35,781 bases of DNA from JBBQVS01 sp038211295 (GTDB taxonomy: Bacteria > Chloroflexota > Ktedonobacteria > Ktedonobacterales > Ktedonobacteraceae). The notes beneath the pieces were generated by a model. That model saw only the letters and a list, made by a program, of their open reading frames with translations, did not search any database and was not told where the DNA came from. A program made the position numbers and the translations under genes. Positions 7,166 through 15,598 of the stretch are shown in pieces (positions within the stretch are counted from its first letter, which is position 1; the number at the start of each line of letters is the position of its first letter). The DNA lies in NCBI GenBank assembly GCA_038211295.1, contig JBBQVS010000036.1:1-35781 (forward strand). The letters are read 5' to 3'.

Positions 7166-8941
7166 TTATTCTTTTCCTACTTTTAACTCTCTACGTAACA
7201 CTTTGCCAATCAACGATTTGGGTAGGCTTTCGCGAAACTCTACTAGTTTAGGGACTTTATACGCGGTAAGATTTTGTTTGCAATATGCCAGTATATCACG
7301 CTTCAACGCGTCCGAAGGCGTTTTTTTCTGTTTCAAAACGACGAAGGCCGCGACAGTCTCGCCCCGATACTCGTCGGGAACTCCTGCTACTGCCGCCTCT
7401 GCAATTGCGGGGTGCATGAAAAGCACCTCCTCGACCTCGCGGGGATAGACGTTAAAGCCACTGGCGATAATCATGTCTTTCTTGCGTTCCACGACATAAA
7501 AGAAGCCGTCTGCATCCATTTTGCCAAGATCGCCCGTTCGCATCCACCCATCCTCGGTAAAGATGGCCTTTGTCTCTTCGGGACGGTTCCAGTAGCCCTG
7601 CATGATGTTTGGCCCCTTGACCACAATCTCGCCAACCTCTCCGAGTGCCATCGGTTTGTTACTTTCGGTATCGAGAATGCGACAATCCACGTCAGGTACG
7701 GGCAGGCCAATGCTGCCATTGCGTCCCTCGTCGGTAAAGGGGTTGCAGTGCGTGACGGGTGACGCCTCGCTCAAGCCGTAGCCCTCCACCAGTTTGCCCC
7801 CCGTCACATGCTCAAAGTCCGCCTGCACTTTCGCGGGAAGCGGGGCCGCCCCACTAATACAATACTTGATGGAGCCGAGGTAATCGGTATGCTTGCCCAC
7901 CTCGCGCAACAGTGCCAGGTACATCGTAGGAATGCCAGGGAAAAGCGTCGGATGATACTGGCGAATGGTCTTCACGACATCGCTTGCCTTGAAACGTGGC
8001 ACCAGCACCATCGTCGCTGCTGCATAAATCGACAGGTTCATGCCAACCGTCGCGCCATACGAGTGAAAAAATGGTGCGACACACAGCGCGATCTCCTGCG
8101 CCTCGCCCGCTCTAGGCGTCCATTTGCGCGTCTGCATCGCGTTCGCCAGCAGGTTACGATGCGTCAAAATGGCACCTTTTGACAAACCCGTTGTGCCGCC
8201 GGTGTATTGTAAGACCGCGATATCGGCACCCATTGCTGGCACGGGCAGACGGAACAGCTCGACACCGCCCTTTGTGTGAGAGTCAAGCATGGATGCTAAG
8301 CGATGCAGAGACGCATCACGCTGTAACTCTTTGTCAGTCAGGCGCGGCTCTAGATTTTTCGCGCTACGCTGACTCAACGGATAGAGCGTTTGTAGCAATG
8401 GCGGCAGAAAGTCGCTCGCGCTAGTAAAAATGATATGTTCTAGCGCGGTCTCTTCGCGAATAGCCCGCACGACTGGATAAAAGGCATCAAGCATAATCAG
8501 CACGCGTGCGCCAGAGTCCGCGAGCTGGTGCTGCATCTCGCGTTTGGTGTAGAGTGGATTCGTGGGAACAATGATGGCACCTGCGCGTAAAGCACCATAA
8601 AACACGATAGGATAGTGTGGAATGTTTGGTAGCGCAATCGCCACACGGTCTCCCTTTTGTACGCCTAATCGCTGTAACGCAATCGCGAAACGGTTTGCCA
8701 TACCAGAGAACTGTGCATAGGTGAGCTTTGTTCCATAATAGAGCAGCGCGGTATGACTGGGGTAGCGACTGGCGGTGGTGTCAAGCAACCATGTTAGAGG
8801 ACGGTCAGGAATATCGAGCCGAGGAGGCACTCCTTGCTCATAGTGGCGAACCCAGGGACGTTCTTGTAAGAACGCTTCATCAACCCCGCCAGAAGTGAAC
8901 GCGGGAATTTGTGCATTCTTTACTATTGATGAGTCAGACAT
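7166..8941 (-). CDS. fadD: Long-chain fatty acid-CoA ligase
   Basis: A 591-residue ANL-superfamily adenylate-forming enzyme that activates fatty acids to acyl-CoA with ATP. The phosphate-binding loop is YTGGTTGLSKGAILTHRN, the A5 motif is GYGLSEASP, A7 is MRTGDLGKMDADGFFYVVER and A8 is KKDMIIASGFNVYPREVEEVL. The catalytic Lys is near the C-terminus in PKSLIGKVLRREL. Start chosen at ATG 8941 (MSDSSIV), preceded by GAGAGGAG; the open frame extends 20 codons upstream without a better site. It is the first gene of the ligase-fadE-fadA-fadN operon. A fatty-acid-type regulator is divergently encoded at 9268. The exact chain-length preference cannot be read from sequence. Confidence 0.93.
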   Translation of the reverse strand: MSDSSIVKNAQIPAFTSGGVDEAFLQERPWVRHYEQGVPPRLDIPDRPLTWLLDTTASRYPSHTALLYYGTKLTYAQFSGMANRFAIALQRLGVQKGDRVAIALPNIPHYPIVFYGALRAGAIIVPTNPLYTKREMQHQLADSGARVLIMLDAFYPVVRAIREETALEHIIFTSASDFLPPLLQTLYPLSQRSAKNLEPRLTDKELQRDASLHRLASMLDSHTKGGVELFRLPVPAMGADIAVLQYTGGTTGLSKGAILTHRNLLANAMQTRKWTPRAGEAQEIALCVAPFFHSYGATVGMNLSIYAAATMVLVPRFKASDVVKTIRQYHPTLFPGIPTMYLALLREVGKHTDYLGSIKYCISGAAPLPAKVQADFEHVTGGKLVEGYGLSEASPVTHCNPFTDEGRNGSIGLPVPDVDCRILDTESNKPMALGEVGEIVVKGPNIMQGYWNRPEETKAIFTEDGWMRTGDLGKMDADGFFYVVERKKDMIIASGFNVYPREVEEVLFMHPAIAEAAVAGVPDEYRGETVAAFVVLKQKKTPSDALKRDILAYCKQNLTAYKVPKLVEFRESLPKSLIGKVLRRELKVGKE

Positions 8942-9267
8942 TCCGCAATGGCTCCTCTCCAAAAAGGGGCGTCTACTCAGACACCCAAAGACGACATTCA
9001 TTGTCGTCTCACGAGCAAAACGGTCTACTCGTATTAGTATATACAGAAAAAAAATAGATAACCATGTTGCCAGCTAACAAATTTTGAGGCATAATAAGGA
9101 AAGTAGCTAACGCATACAGACAAGTGGGGGTGTGGATATGACGGGGCAAGGGGTAAGCGGGCCGCCGTCACTACTATACTTTTGTTTTTGCCGCTTGCGT
9201 GGTTGTTGAAGAGGGTAGCGTAGCGATATTTGCATCTATAGCATTATTAGAGATATAAAAGAGCAAC
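8942..9267. other. Divergent intergenic region between fad operon and HTH regulator
   Basis: This 326-base stretch holds no gene I can support. It must contain the promoters of the leftward fad operon and of the rightward regulator. I see an AT-rich block (about 9033-9060) and a REP-like palindrome (9138-9178). A weak rightward candidate is TTGCAT, 18 bases, TATAAA ending about 9 bases before the regulator start. No leftward promoter is convincing by eye. Confidence 0.5.
9138..9178. repeat. REP-like palindromic element
   Basis: Reading the reverse strand, TATAGTAGTGACGG ... CTTGCCCCGTCAT matches the ends of the repeat at 5213-5246 (TATAGTAGTGACAGGGC ... TTGCCCCTGTCAT), with an insertion of about 13 bases in the middle. 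It lies in the fad/regulator intergenic region. Confidence 0.6.
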
Positions 9268-10065
9268 ATGAATACAACGAATGCCATACCGCAGTTCGCG
9301 CATTTGGTCACGCGGTTGCGACAACAACGCGGCTTATCGCAGGGGCAGCTCGCACAGGCCACGCGGCTCTCGCGCACCTACATCTACCATCTTGAGAGTG
9401 GGCAGCGCGTCAATCCGTCGCAGCACGTCGTGCAAAATATCGCGCGTGCGTTAGGGCTACAGGGCAAGGAGCGTGATTGCCTCTATAATAGCTACACGCA
9501 ACTTACTGGTAAGCTCATCGACCACGAGCAAGTCGATAGCACTCTGCTCGATCTTGGCGAATTAGCGGGGTTGCTCGTCCACAACACGTCGTATCCCGCG
9601 CACTCGCTTGATCGGCTCTGGTATCTGCACTCGTGGAATTCCGCCGCGATTACGTTGTTCGAGGTAGCGGAAGAGATTGTGCGAAACGAGCAACGTCACT
9701 TACTCGAACAGGTATTTGACCCACAACTGCGGCGTCGCTTTCATGGGTGGGAAAAGCTCGCGCATCGCCTTGTCAGTGATTTCCACTACAACACACAAAC
9801 AATCACGCACATGCCCGAATATAAAGCGTTGCTGAAACATCTGCGCGACTTCCCCGAATTTCGCCGTATCTCATCCGTCGTCTATATAAGCGGTAAGCCC
9901 GTTCCCTCGTTTGTCTTTCAGGTGCAACACAGAGCGCTTGGACGGCTCACGTTGCGTACCGCGACAACCGTTTTCACCGGCATCAACAACTATTCAATGG
10001 TGAGCTACGTTCCCGGCGATAAACAAACGTTAGAAACATACCGAAAACAAGGATGGCAACCGTAG
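9268..10065 (+). CDS. MmyB-like XRE-family transcriptional regulator
   Basis: A 265-residue regulator. Residues about 10-62 form an XRE helix-turn-helix (VTRLRQQRGLSQGQLAQATR and SRTYIYHLESG). The rest (about 95-262) matches the PAS-like ligand-binding domain of MmyB/MltR regulators, with the typical PAHSLDRLWYLHSWNSAA start and a C-terminal YVPGDKQTLE. A structure from Chloroflexus aurantiacus in this family was reported with a fatty acid bound, as I recall. The gene is divergent from the fatty acid oxidation operon (8941), so control of that operon by acyl ligands is a natural inference. The start ATG has only a weak ribosome-binding site (AAAAGAGC). The stop is 3 bases from the convergent gene's stop. 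Confidence 0.85.
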   Translation: MNTTNAIPQFAHLVTRLRQQRGLSQGQLAQATRLSRTYIYHLESGQRVNPSQHVVQNIARALGLQGKERDCLYNSYTQLTGKLIDHEQVDSTLLDLGELAGLLVHNTSYPAHSLDRLWYLHSWNSAAITLFEVAEEIVRNEQRHLLEQVFDPQLRRRFHGWEKLAHRLVSDFHYNTQTITHMPEYKALLKHLRDFPEFRRISSVVYISGKPVPSFVFQVQHRALGRLTLRTATTVFTGINNYSMVSYVPGDKQTLETYRKQGWQP

Positions 10066-10068
10066 ATT

Positions 10069-11292
10069 TTATCCCAGCAATGGCGGTCTGAAATAGGTGA
10101 ACACGATGTAGCCCCATACGTTAATCAGTATGGAGAGCACAATCAACAGTTTCACCGACCATGTTGGGCGCTGGGGCATTCCCATTGCCCCCAGCAAAAA
10201 GAGAAAGGGGAGAAAGTCGAGCGCGAAACGGTAGCCGAACTGATACCACCCTGTATTGAAGTAGAGCAATACGACCAGCGCGGGTAACACACATCCCGCG
10301 AGCAGCGAAGTAGCTAGCCAGCGTTGACCGCCCCTGCGAAAGCTAAGCAGCGCGAACAGGAGTGCGGGCATTGTAAGAAAGATGCTGGTGCCAAATGGAT
10401 TAAACGTGACATAGGGAAAGGTCAAGAGCAGTTTGGGCGGTTCCAGCAGCATAAAACGTGCATTGGTTGCCAGGAAATGTAGGTTGAACTGACCATACCC
10501 GTGTAGATTATCTCCAACCAGTGGGTTCACACTCATGTTGTTGTAGCCAAAATCAAGCAACGAGTTGAACCGCACGTAGTTGTACAGCAGCATCCCCATG
10601 AGGAAAAAGACCAGCACGCCGCCAAAGGTCGTCCACTTTCGCAGTAGCACAAGTGGAGCTTTGCGATCCCGCACGAAAATATAGACCAGAAAAAACGGAA
10701 ACGCGAAGATTGCTGTGCTACGTGACAACGAGGCCAGTCCAAGACAGATTGCCGCAACCCATGCACGCTGTTTCCCTAGCATTTCGTAAATGTAGCAAAG
10801 AACAAATGTTGTCGCGACAACGTGCGCGATAAACCAGACGCTGCCCTTCAGAGTTGTATACAACAACTCTGTCCCCAGCGCGAAAAAGAGGAGCAACCAG
10901 GCAAACAATCGTTCGCCAAGTACCTCTTTCTTCACAAGACGAAGCAATATTTGTTGCATCAACCAGATATTAAGTATACCCATACCGATAGAGAAGAATA
11001 ATGTAAGAAGTGATTGATAGGAAAGACGAAAGACAGCAACAAATGGCAGTAGCAGTATTGCGGGCAAAGGTGGAAAAGCCACATACCAGTGTCCGTGATA
11101 GTTCGTGAAATCCGATACAGATTGAGGCTTTTGCTCAATGTAGAGATGCCCGTGTAGCCACCCATCGGCAAGCACAACAAAGTGTGATCCTGACCCCATT
11201 GGTGGCGGATGAATCAACACCTGCGAGAGAGCAATGAGCAAATATATTGTGGCTAATGTGCTAAAAAGCACAACCTGTTTTTTGGTCTTCAT
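10069..11292 (-). CDS. Polytopic GT-C-like membrane protein
   Basis: A 407-residue integral membrane protein with about ten hydrophobic helices. The first is an N-terminal anchor (residues 8-27), followed by a large first extracytoplasmic loop containing ADGWLHGHLYI and SDFTNYHGHWYVAFPPLPA. An acidic-aromatic first loop before many helices, with the later LSRSTAIFAFPFF segment, is the layout of GT-C membrane glycosyltransferases (PMT/ArnT type), which use polyprenyl-linked sugars. I do not see a decisive catalytic Asp pair, so the assignment is by architecture only. It is monocistronic, convergent with the HTH gene and divergent from the PHP gene. A general dolichyl-mannosyltransferase-like role is the best guess. 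Confidence 0.65.
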   Translation of the reverse strand: MKTKKQVVLFSTLATIYLLIALSQVLIHPPPMGSGSHFVVLADGWLHGHLYIEQKPQSVSDFTNYHGHWYVAFPPLPAILLLPFVAVFRLSYQSLLTLFFSIGMGILNIWLMQQILLRLVKKEVLGERLFAWLLLFFALGTELLYTTLKGSVWFIAHVVATTFVLCYIYEMLGKQRAWVAAICLGLASLSRSTAIFAFPFFLVYIFVRDRKAPLVLLRKWTTFGGVLVFFLMGMLLYNYVRFNSLLDFGYNNMSVNPLVGDNLHGYGQFNLHFLATNARFMLLEPPKLLLTFPYVTFNPFGTSIFLTMPALLFALLSFRRGGQRWLATSLLAGCVLPALVVLLYFNTGWYQFGYRFALDFLPFLFLLGAMGMPQRPTWSVKLLIVLSILINVWGYIVFTYFRPPLLG

Positions 11293-11452
11293 CTCTTCCC
11301 TTGTCTCTTCACACGCTTACATTTTTCCATAACACAGTATACAGAACAAATGAATCAACACCTAACACCCATGACAAATGGGCATTTTTTTTGTGGTACG
11401 ATAGCAAAGAAAGAAAATATAACACTACTTTATAGTATCAAAGGAGTTCATT

Positions 11453-12319
11453 TTGACCCATTCGTCTGCTACACCAATTACCTTGACCCCGGACGCTGCT
11501 GTTGACCTGCATATGCATACTACGTATAGCGATGGACGCTGGCCCGCGCAACAACTGATCGATTTTCTTGTAACCGAGGGCTTCCAGCTTGTCGCGGTGA
11601 CTGACCATGACCGTGTGGACAAGGTTGCGGAGATACAGGCCCTTGCCGCGGAGAAACATTTACCTGTGCTCGCGGGCGTGGAGATGAGTACGGACTGGAA
11701 TGGCAAGATGGCCCATATGCTCTGCTATGGCTTTGACCCGCAGCAGAATGAATTGCGTCCCCTCACGGAAAAGGTTGTGCGCTTGCAACTGGAAAATACG
11801 CACATGGTCAACGAGACATTACAGGGCAAAGGGTACGTCTTTCCACGACAAGAGGAACTGCTAAAAGAAAATGGGGGCAAGCTGTGGCGGCCTTCCGATA
11901 ATGCCGCGCTTTTACGCGAACATGGCTACGCCGCAAATCAGCAGGTCGCGATACAGATGATTACAGACGCTGGCTTTACCTCTATCAAAGCGGACATGGC
12001 GGAGACCGTTGACGCCGTGCATAGAAGTGGTGGAGTGTGTTTAATCGCGCATCCGGGCCGCCGCGAGAGTGGTTTTACCTTTTATGACCCCGCGCTCCTC
12101 GACGAGTTACGTCTGGAAATTCCAATTGATGGTATTGAGGTGCACCATCCCTACCATACAAAGGATATTATCGTGGCCTATCTTGCCTATGTCGAGAAGA
12201 ATAACCTGTTGTATAGTACCGGCTCCGACTCGCATTGTATCCCCGGACGTATGCCGATCAAGCATCGAGCCGAGGTAAGTCGCGCCCTGCTTGAACGGCT
12301 TGGGGTTGTGCTTGCATGA
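11453..12319 (+). CDS. PHP-domain phosphoesterase (TrpH/YciV type)
   Basis: A 288-residue PHP-superfamily protein. Metal-ligand motifs are DLHMHTTYSDGRW (H20, H22, D27), VTDHDRVD and AGVEMS (Glu). HPGRRE, then GIEVHHPYH and GSDSHCI follow further along. The order and length match the TrpH/YciV family, which hydrolyses 3',5'-nucleoside bisphosphates or the 5' ends of RNAs. Start is TTG at 11453, because AAAGGAG lies 6-7 bases upstream and no ATG with a comparable site precedes the DLHMHT motif. Its stop overlaps the Nudix gene start by ATGA, so the two are translationally coupled and possibly act together in nucleotide clean-up. Confidence 0.88.
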   Translation: MTHSSATPITLTPDAAVDLHMHTTYSDGRWPAQQLIDFLVTEGFQLVAVTDHDRVDKVAEIQALAAEKHLPVLAGVEMSTDWNGKMAHMLCYGFDPQQNELRPLTEKVVRLQLENTHMVNETLQGKGYVFPRQEELLKENGGKLWRPSDNAALLREHGYAANQQVAIQMITDAGFTSIKADMAETVDAVHRSGGVCLIAHPGRRESGFTFYDPALLDELRLEIPIDGIEVHHPYHTKDIIVAYLAYVEKNNLLYSTGSDSHCIPGRMPIKHRAEVSRALLERLGVVLA

Positions 12320-12867
12320 CAACACTCGGCCCCGACTCTCCACGACCCGACTCCGCGCACCCCAACCCGATGCAACTCAAACGCCCTTTGAGCATCGGGG
12401 CGGGTACAGTAGTTGTACACGAGGGGCGGGTATTACTTGTGCGGAACGTTTATGGGGCGACAAAGGGCCGCTACCTCTTGCCAGCGGGTCGCGTCAATCA
12501 GGGCGAGCTACCCGATGTCGCGGCGGCACGCGAGACGTTTGAAGAGACAAACCTGCGCGTCGAGATTGAGGGTCTGCTGGGGGTGCGACTCTGGGTACTG
12601 GACAGTGGCGAACACAACTACTTCTTTATGTTTCGCGCACGATTGCTCTCGCCTGTAAGTGAGCTGCGACCCAATCCCGCCGAACTGGACGATGCGCGTT
12701 TCTTCTCGCGTGCGGAGCTGGACGCGCTCGGCTCCGACGAGACATGGGCGGGCGCAATCGCGGTTGCCTATAAAGAGCTAGAACCAGATGCTACGCTCTG
12801 GCCCAACCATCCACATCTGCGCGACGGTGCCGTTGCTACCAGCGACCACTGGCGCATGTGGCTATGA
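12316..12867 (+). CDS. Nudix hydrolase
   Basis: A 183-residue Nudix protein cleaving a nucleoside diphosphate linked to another moiety. The Nudix box spans G58 to L80: G58, E64, R72, E73, E76 and E77 are in place. The Gly expected near the end of the box is N79, and the hydrophobic residue after RE is T74, so the box is slightly off-consensus though the metal-binding glutamates are intact. The first 18 residues are Pro-rich and may be a poorly conserved tail. Translation is coupled to the PHP gene through an ATGA overlap. The 3' end overlaps the convergent gene's stop by 6 bases. Substrate cannot be predicted. Confidence 0.88.
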   Translation: MTTLGPDSPRPDSAHPNPMQLKRPLSIGAGTVVVHEGRVLLVRNVYGATKGRYLLPAGRVNQGELPDVAAARETFEETNLRVEIEGLLGVRLWVLDSGEHNYFFMFRARLLSPVSELRPNPAELDDARFFSRAELDALGSDETWAGAIAVAYKELEPDATLWPNHPHLRDGAVATSDHWRMWL

Positions 12868-13452
12868 CGCGAGCATGACCAGCAATTCTTCGGCGTCGGA
12901 GCGGAACCGTTGCGTTGAAAGTACCTGATGCACAAGGCCCAATCGCATCGCCTCTTTCGCGTCCAGCGTCTCGCCGCTCTGCATCAGGCGCGTCGTCGTC
13001 TCTTGTCCAAGTGAAGCGGGCAAAAAGGTCGTGAGGGCGCACGGAAAAATGCGTCCATTGACGGCGGGCAGGCGAAATAACGCTTGCTCTTGCGCGATTA
13101 CTGTATCGCAGAGCGCGACGAGTTCGCAACCGGCGCGAAACGCGTTGCCCTGCACAAGCGCGACGGTGGCGATATTGCGAGTACGTAACTCGTCGAAGAC
13201 CGCGCACGTCGCTGTGCCGATGTTCAACAACTCTGCCTGCTTGCTCTCGGAACTATCGGGCAACTCGACCCCTGTGCAAAAGTCCTGTTTGCCCGTACTT
13301 GTAAGTACAAGCAGGCGTGGTGCTTTTATAAGCGCACTCTGCATCGCGCTATGCAATTGCTCAAGCATTTCCAGTGTGAGCGAGTTCAGGGGAGGGCGAT
13401 CCAGGATAATCCAGAGCAGTTTTTCACGTAGACGCACATGTATATTCGGCAT
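12862..13452 (-). CDS. Short enoyl-CoA hydratase/isomerase-family protein, one catalytic Glu missing
   Basis: A 196-residue crotonase-fold protein, shorter than the usual 255-265. The oxyanion-hole region is GNAFRAGCELVALCDTVIA, which keeps the first catalytic Glu position (E in GCE). The second Glu, normally in PE-x-x-x-G, is replaced: the segment reads LPAVNGRIFP. The C-terminal helical domain is cut short. It is therefore unlikely to be an ordinary hydratase; an isomerase, hydrolase or non-catalytic role is more likely. The start ATG follows AAGGAAAAAG. It is 105 bases downstream of the other hydratase gene, across a strong hairpin, so it may not be fully co-transcribed with the paa operon. 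The frame is intact, so I do not call it a pseudogene. Confidence 0.8.
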   Translation of the reverse strand: MPNIHVRLREKLLWIILDRPPLNSLTLEMLEQLHSAMQSALIKAPRLLVLTSTGKQDFCTGVELPDSSESKQAELLNIGTATCAVFDELRTRNIATVALVQGNAFRAGCELVALCDTVIAQEQALFRLPAVNGRIFPCALTTFLPASLGQETTTRLMQSGETLDAKEAMRLGLVHQVLSTQRFRSDAEELLVMLAS

Positions 13453-13489
13453 TCAGCACTTTTTCCTTATAACGAGAAATAGCACGCGA

Positions 13490-13547
13490 CAACGCGGGGC
13501 CACGTACCAACATTATACTATACTCATCGGTACGCGGCCCCGCGTTG
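13490..13547. terminator. Strong intergenic hairpin (terminator or attenuator)
   Basis: Outer 12-bp perfect arms (CAACGCGGGGCC / GGCCCCGCGTTG), a 2x2 internal loop and an inner 5-bp stem (GTACC/GGTAC) close a 20-base AT-rich loop. It lies between two hydratase-family genes of the same orientation. No T-run follows on the minus strand, so it may be a processing or partial termination site that lowers expression of the last gene. Confidence 0.6.
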
Positions 13548-13557
13548 CTCCCTGTTC

Positions 13558-14358
13558 CTATTTTCCCGTGAAGCTGCCTTTACGTTTTTCTATCGAGGCC
13601 GAGATGCCTTCTTTCGCATCCTCGCTCTGGAAACACAGTTGCTGTAACTCGCGTTCGAGTGCCAGCGACTCGGAGAATGCCATCTCTGAACCGGACTGCA
13701 CTGAGCGTTTGATGCGACCCACCGTTTTGGATGAGCGATTGGGTGGACAGAAGGTTCTGGCATACGTCATCACCTGCTCCCAGTAGTTTTCGGCTTCGTA
13801 AATGTAATTGATGAGGTCTAGCTGTTGCGCCTCTTCAAAGCTGAAAAGCTTCCCCTCGGTCATCAACTCAATTGCCTTATTCTTAGGTAAAGCACGCGCC
13901 ATGCGCTGCGTGCCACCCGTACCCGGTAGTACGCCGAGGTTGACCTCTGGCAAGCCAACCTTGCCCGCGCCACGTCGCGCAATCCGAATATCACAGGCCA
14001 AAGCAATCTCCAGGCCACCGCCAACGGTGTGTCCGTTCAGGGCGGCAATCACCAGTTTGGGAGTCTGCTCCAGACGCATCAATGTCTCGTTCGCGTGCAG
14101 ACAAAAATAATACTTGAAGGTGGGCGTGACAGAGTTGAGCATACTGATCTCGGCTCCGGCGCAGAAAAACTTCTCGCCGACCCCACGCAACACCAGAACA
14201 TGCACATTCTCGTCGAAACGCGCCTCTAAAATCGCGCGATCCAATTGTTGCATCATCTCATAACTGTATGTGTTGGCGGGCGCGTTCGCGAGTTCGATTA
14301 CCGCGATACCTTCCGTCACGCTGTAATTGACCAGGGTTCGCTCTGTTGTGGTTGTCAT
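13558..14358 (-). CDS. Enoyl-CoA hydratase (phenylacetate/fatty acid type)
   Basis: A 266-residue crotonase-family enzyme with both catalytic glutamates: one in GGGLEIALACDIRIA and one in PEVNLGVLPGTGGTQR. The oxyanion-hole segment is CAGAEI, near residue 67. Its start overlaps the zinc-ribbon gene's stop by ATGA, placing it in the paa operon. A PaaF-like hydratase or PaaG-like isomerase acting on ring-opened phenylacetate intermediates is plausible. Sequence alone does not separate these from a general short-chain enoyl-CoA hydratase, so no gene symbol is given. It ends just before the hairpin at 13490-13547. Confidence 0.9.
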   Translation of the reverse strand: MTTTTERTLVNYSVTEGIAVIELANAPANTYSYEMMQQLDRAILEARFDENVHVLVLRGVGEKFFCAGAEISMLNSVTPTFKYYFCLHANETLMRLEQTPKLVIAALNGHTVGGGLEIALACDIRIARRGAGKVGLPEVNLGVLPGTGGTQRMARALPKNKAIELMTEGKLFSFEEAQQLDLINYIYEAENYWEQVMTYARTFCPPNRSSKTVGRIKRSVQSGSEMAFSESLALERELQQLCFQSEDAKEGISASIEKRKGSFTGK

Positions 14359-14570
14359 AGAGTGTTTTCCTTTCGTGCGGCGTAGTCGGCAAGGACATCA
14401 TCGTCCTTGATGTATTCAAACGGCGTATGACAGGCAGTGCAATAATACTGGATGGTCAAGAGTTGTTGACCAAACAACGAGGAGAGTTCTGTATCAGTAG
14501 ATGCGCAATAGGGGCATGTCACCTGCACTCCTTGCATGGTCTGCCCATCCGCATTATATCGCATATTCAT
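14355..14570 (-). CDS. Free-standing PaaD-type zinc ribbon
   Basis: A 71-residue protein with a CPYC...CTAC zinc ribbon. The pattern CPYCASTDTELSSLFGQQ followed by CTACHTPFEYIK closely resembles the C-terminal half of proteobacterial PaaD (C-P-x-C-G-S-x-x-T-E-L-x-S-x-F-G ... C-x-x-C-x-x-P-F-x-x-F-K). The PaaD gene of this operon (15595-15948) has only the MIP18-type domain, so PaaD appears split into two polypeptides separated by paaB and paaC. Start ATG at 14570 with GAGAGGAAA upstream; an internal start nearer the first Cys is possible. The stop overlaps the hydratase start by ATGA. It probably helps mature or bind iron for the epoxidase. Confidence 0.8.
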   Translation of the reverse strand: MNMRYNADGQTMQGVQVTCPYCASTDTELSSLFGQQLLTIQYYCTACHTPFEYIKDDDVLADYAARKENTL

Positions 14571-14597
14571 GACGCAATGTTTCCTCTCTTCCCCCTG

Positions 14598-15374
14598 TTA
14601 TGCATCGACTACAGATGCGTGCAAGCGGCGTCCCACGCTATCCCACTCTGACCAGGGCAGAGCTTCGGTGATTTCCCACTGCTGCGTGGTCTCACCAAAG
14701 GTCGTGGGAACAGCAAAGCCAACGGTTGTGAGTGTCGGCATGACTTTGTGCAGGTAGCGCGTTCGCAACACGGCGGGGGGCGCGTCAATAACGCCTTCCT
14801 GATATAAACGCTGCATGACAGCATCATCGTCTGGCCCAAACCAACACAGGGTCTCGTGCCAGAGCCGCGCGAGCGAGGCGGCAAGCGTGCGCTTCACCGA
14901 CCCGCCCGACTTGCCCAGACGACGTACCCATCCCTCGCCATGTATCAAGTGAATACGCTCTTCCTGTATAATCTTTCGCGCACGTTGGCGCAGGGGTTCG
15001 TAGGTCGAGTTTTGGGCCGCCTCGAAAAAGGTGGTCAACGCGGTATCGAACAGAAAATTTGTCGCGACAAAATCCGACCAACCCGCGAAGTCATAATCTA
15101 AAAAGGCAAGGTGATAATGGAGGGTGCGCGTCTCCGGCACAACCTGTGCAGGCTCGGCCTCCGCTTGCACAAAATCGTCGAGCAAAGGGTAGAGCGTGCG
15201 GGCGTGACCCAGTTCATCCTGTGCCATCGCGGCGGCGGCAACCGCTGCCTCTAACGCTGGCGCACCATTGCACCAGTAGGCGTAGCGGCGTCCCACCGCC
15301 TGTTTGTTGTCCGCCAGCGACGACAATACCGCGAAGAGGGCGGAATTGTCGGTACGCGTCGGTGTAGTGTTCAT
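14598..15374 (-). CDS. paaC: Phenylacetyl-CoA epoxidase structural subunit PaaC
   Basis: A 258-residue ferritin-like four-helix protein. It carries the PaaC signatures: SLADNKQAVGRRYAYWCNGAPALE near the N-terminus, AMAQDELGHARTLYPLL and EERIHLIHGEGWVRRL. PaaC is the non-catalytic structural partner of PaaA in the PaaABC(D)E oxygenase, which epoxidises the ring of phenylacetyl-CoA. Length fits E. coli PaaC (about 248). Start at ATG 15374 with GAGGAAT upstream, 20 bases after paaB. Confidence 0.93.
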   Translation of the reverse strand: MNTTPTRTDNSALFAVLSSLADNKQAVGRRYAYWCNGAPALEAAVAAAAMAQDELGHARTLYPLLDDFVQAEAEPAQVVPETRTLHYHLAFLDYDFAGWSDFVATNFLFDTALTTFFEAAQNSTYEPLRQRARKIIQEERIHLIHGEGWVRRLGKSGGSVKRTLAASLARLWHETLCWFGPDDDAVMQRLYQEGVIDAPPAVLRTRYLHKVMPTLTTVGFAVPTTFGETTQQWEITEALPWSEWDSVGRRLHASVVDA

Positions 15375-15394
15375 GAGCGATTCCTCTAGTGCCT

Positions 15395-15598
15395 CTATGA
15401 GCTAATCACGGTGACGATGCTGGCACGCGGAATAATTACCATCTCGACCCAGCTAAACTCGTCGTAGATGCTGCGGGCGTAGACCTTCGCCAACTCGACA
15501 TCATCCGCCATAACGTTGCCAATCTCATGAAGCGGCTCGTCATATTTACGCCGCGCGTAAACCTGCCACACGGCATCAGAAGTGAGTGCCTCACTCAT
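15395..15598 (-). CDS. paaB: Phenylacetyl-CoA epoxidase subunit PaaB (short)
   Basis: A 67-residue protein matching the PaaB core: WQVYARRKYDEPLHEIGNVMA, then A-x-x-YARSIYDEFSWVEMVIIPR. It is shorter than proteobacterial PaaB (about 95), lacking the C-terminal tail. PaaB is a small subunit of the PaaABCE complex thought to bridge reductase and oxygenase. The start overlaps the paaD stop by ATGA, showing tight coupling, and the position within the operon supports the assignment more than the sequence alone does. Confidence 0.87.
   Translation of the reverse strand: MSEALTSDAVWQVYARRKYDEPLHEIGNVMADDVELAKVYARSIYDEFSWVEMVIIPRASIVTVISS

Noticed and set aside
12862..13452. Pseudogene call for the short hydratase-family gene.
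   Set aside because: The frame is intact with a start, ribosome-binding site and stop; only the length and one catalytic residue are unusual.
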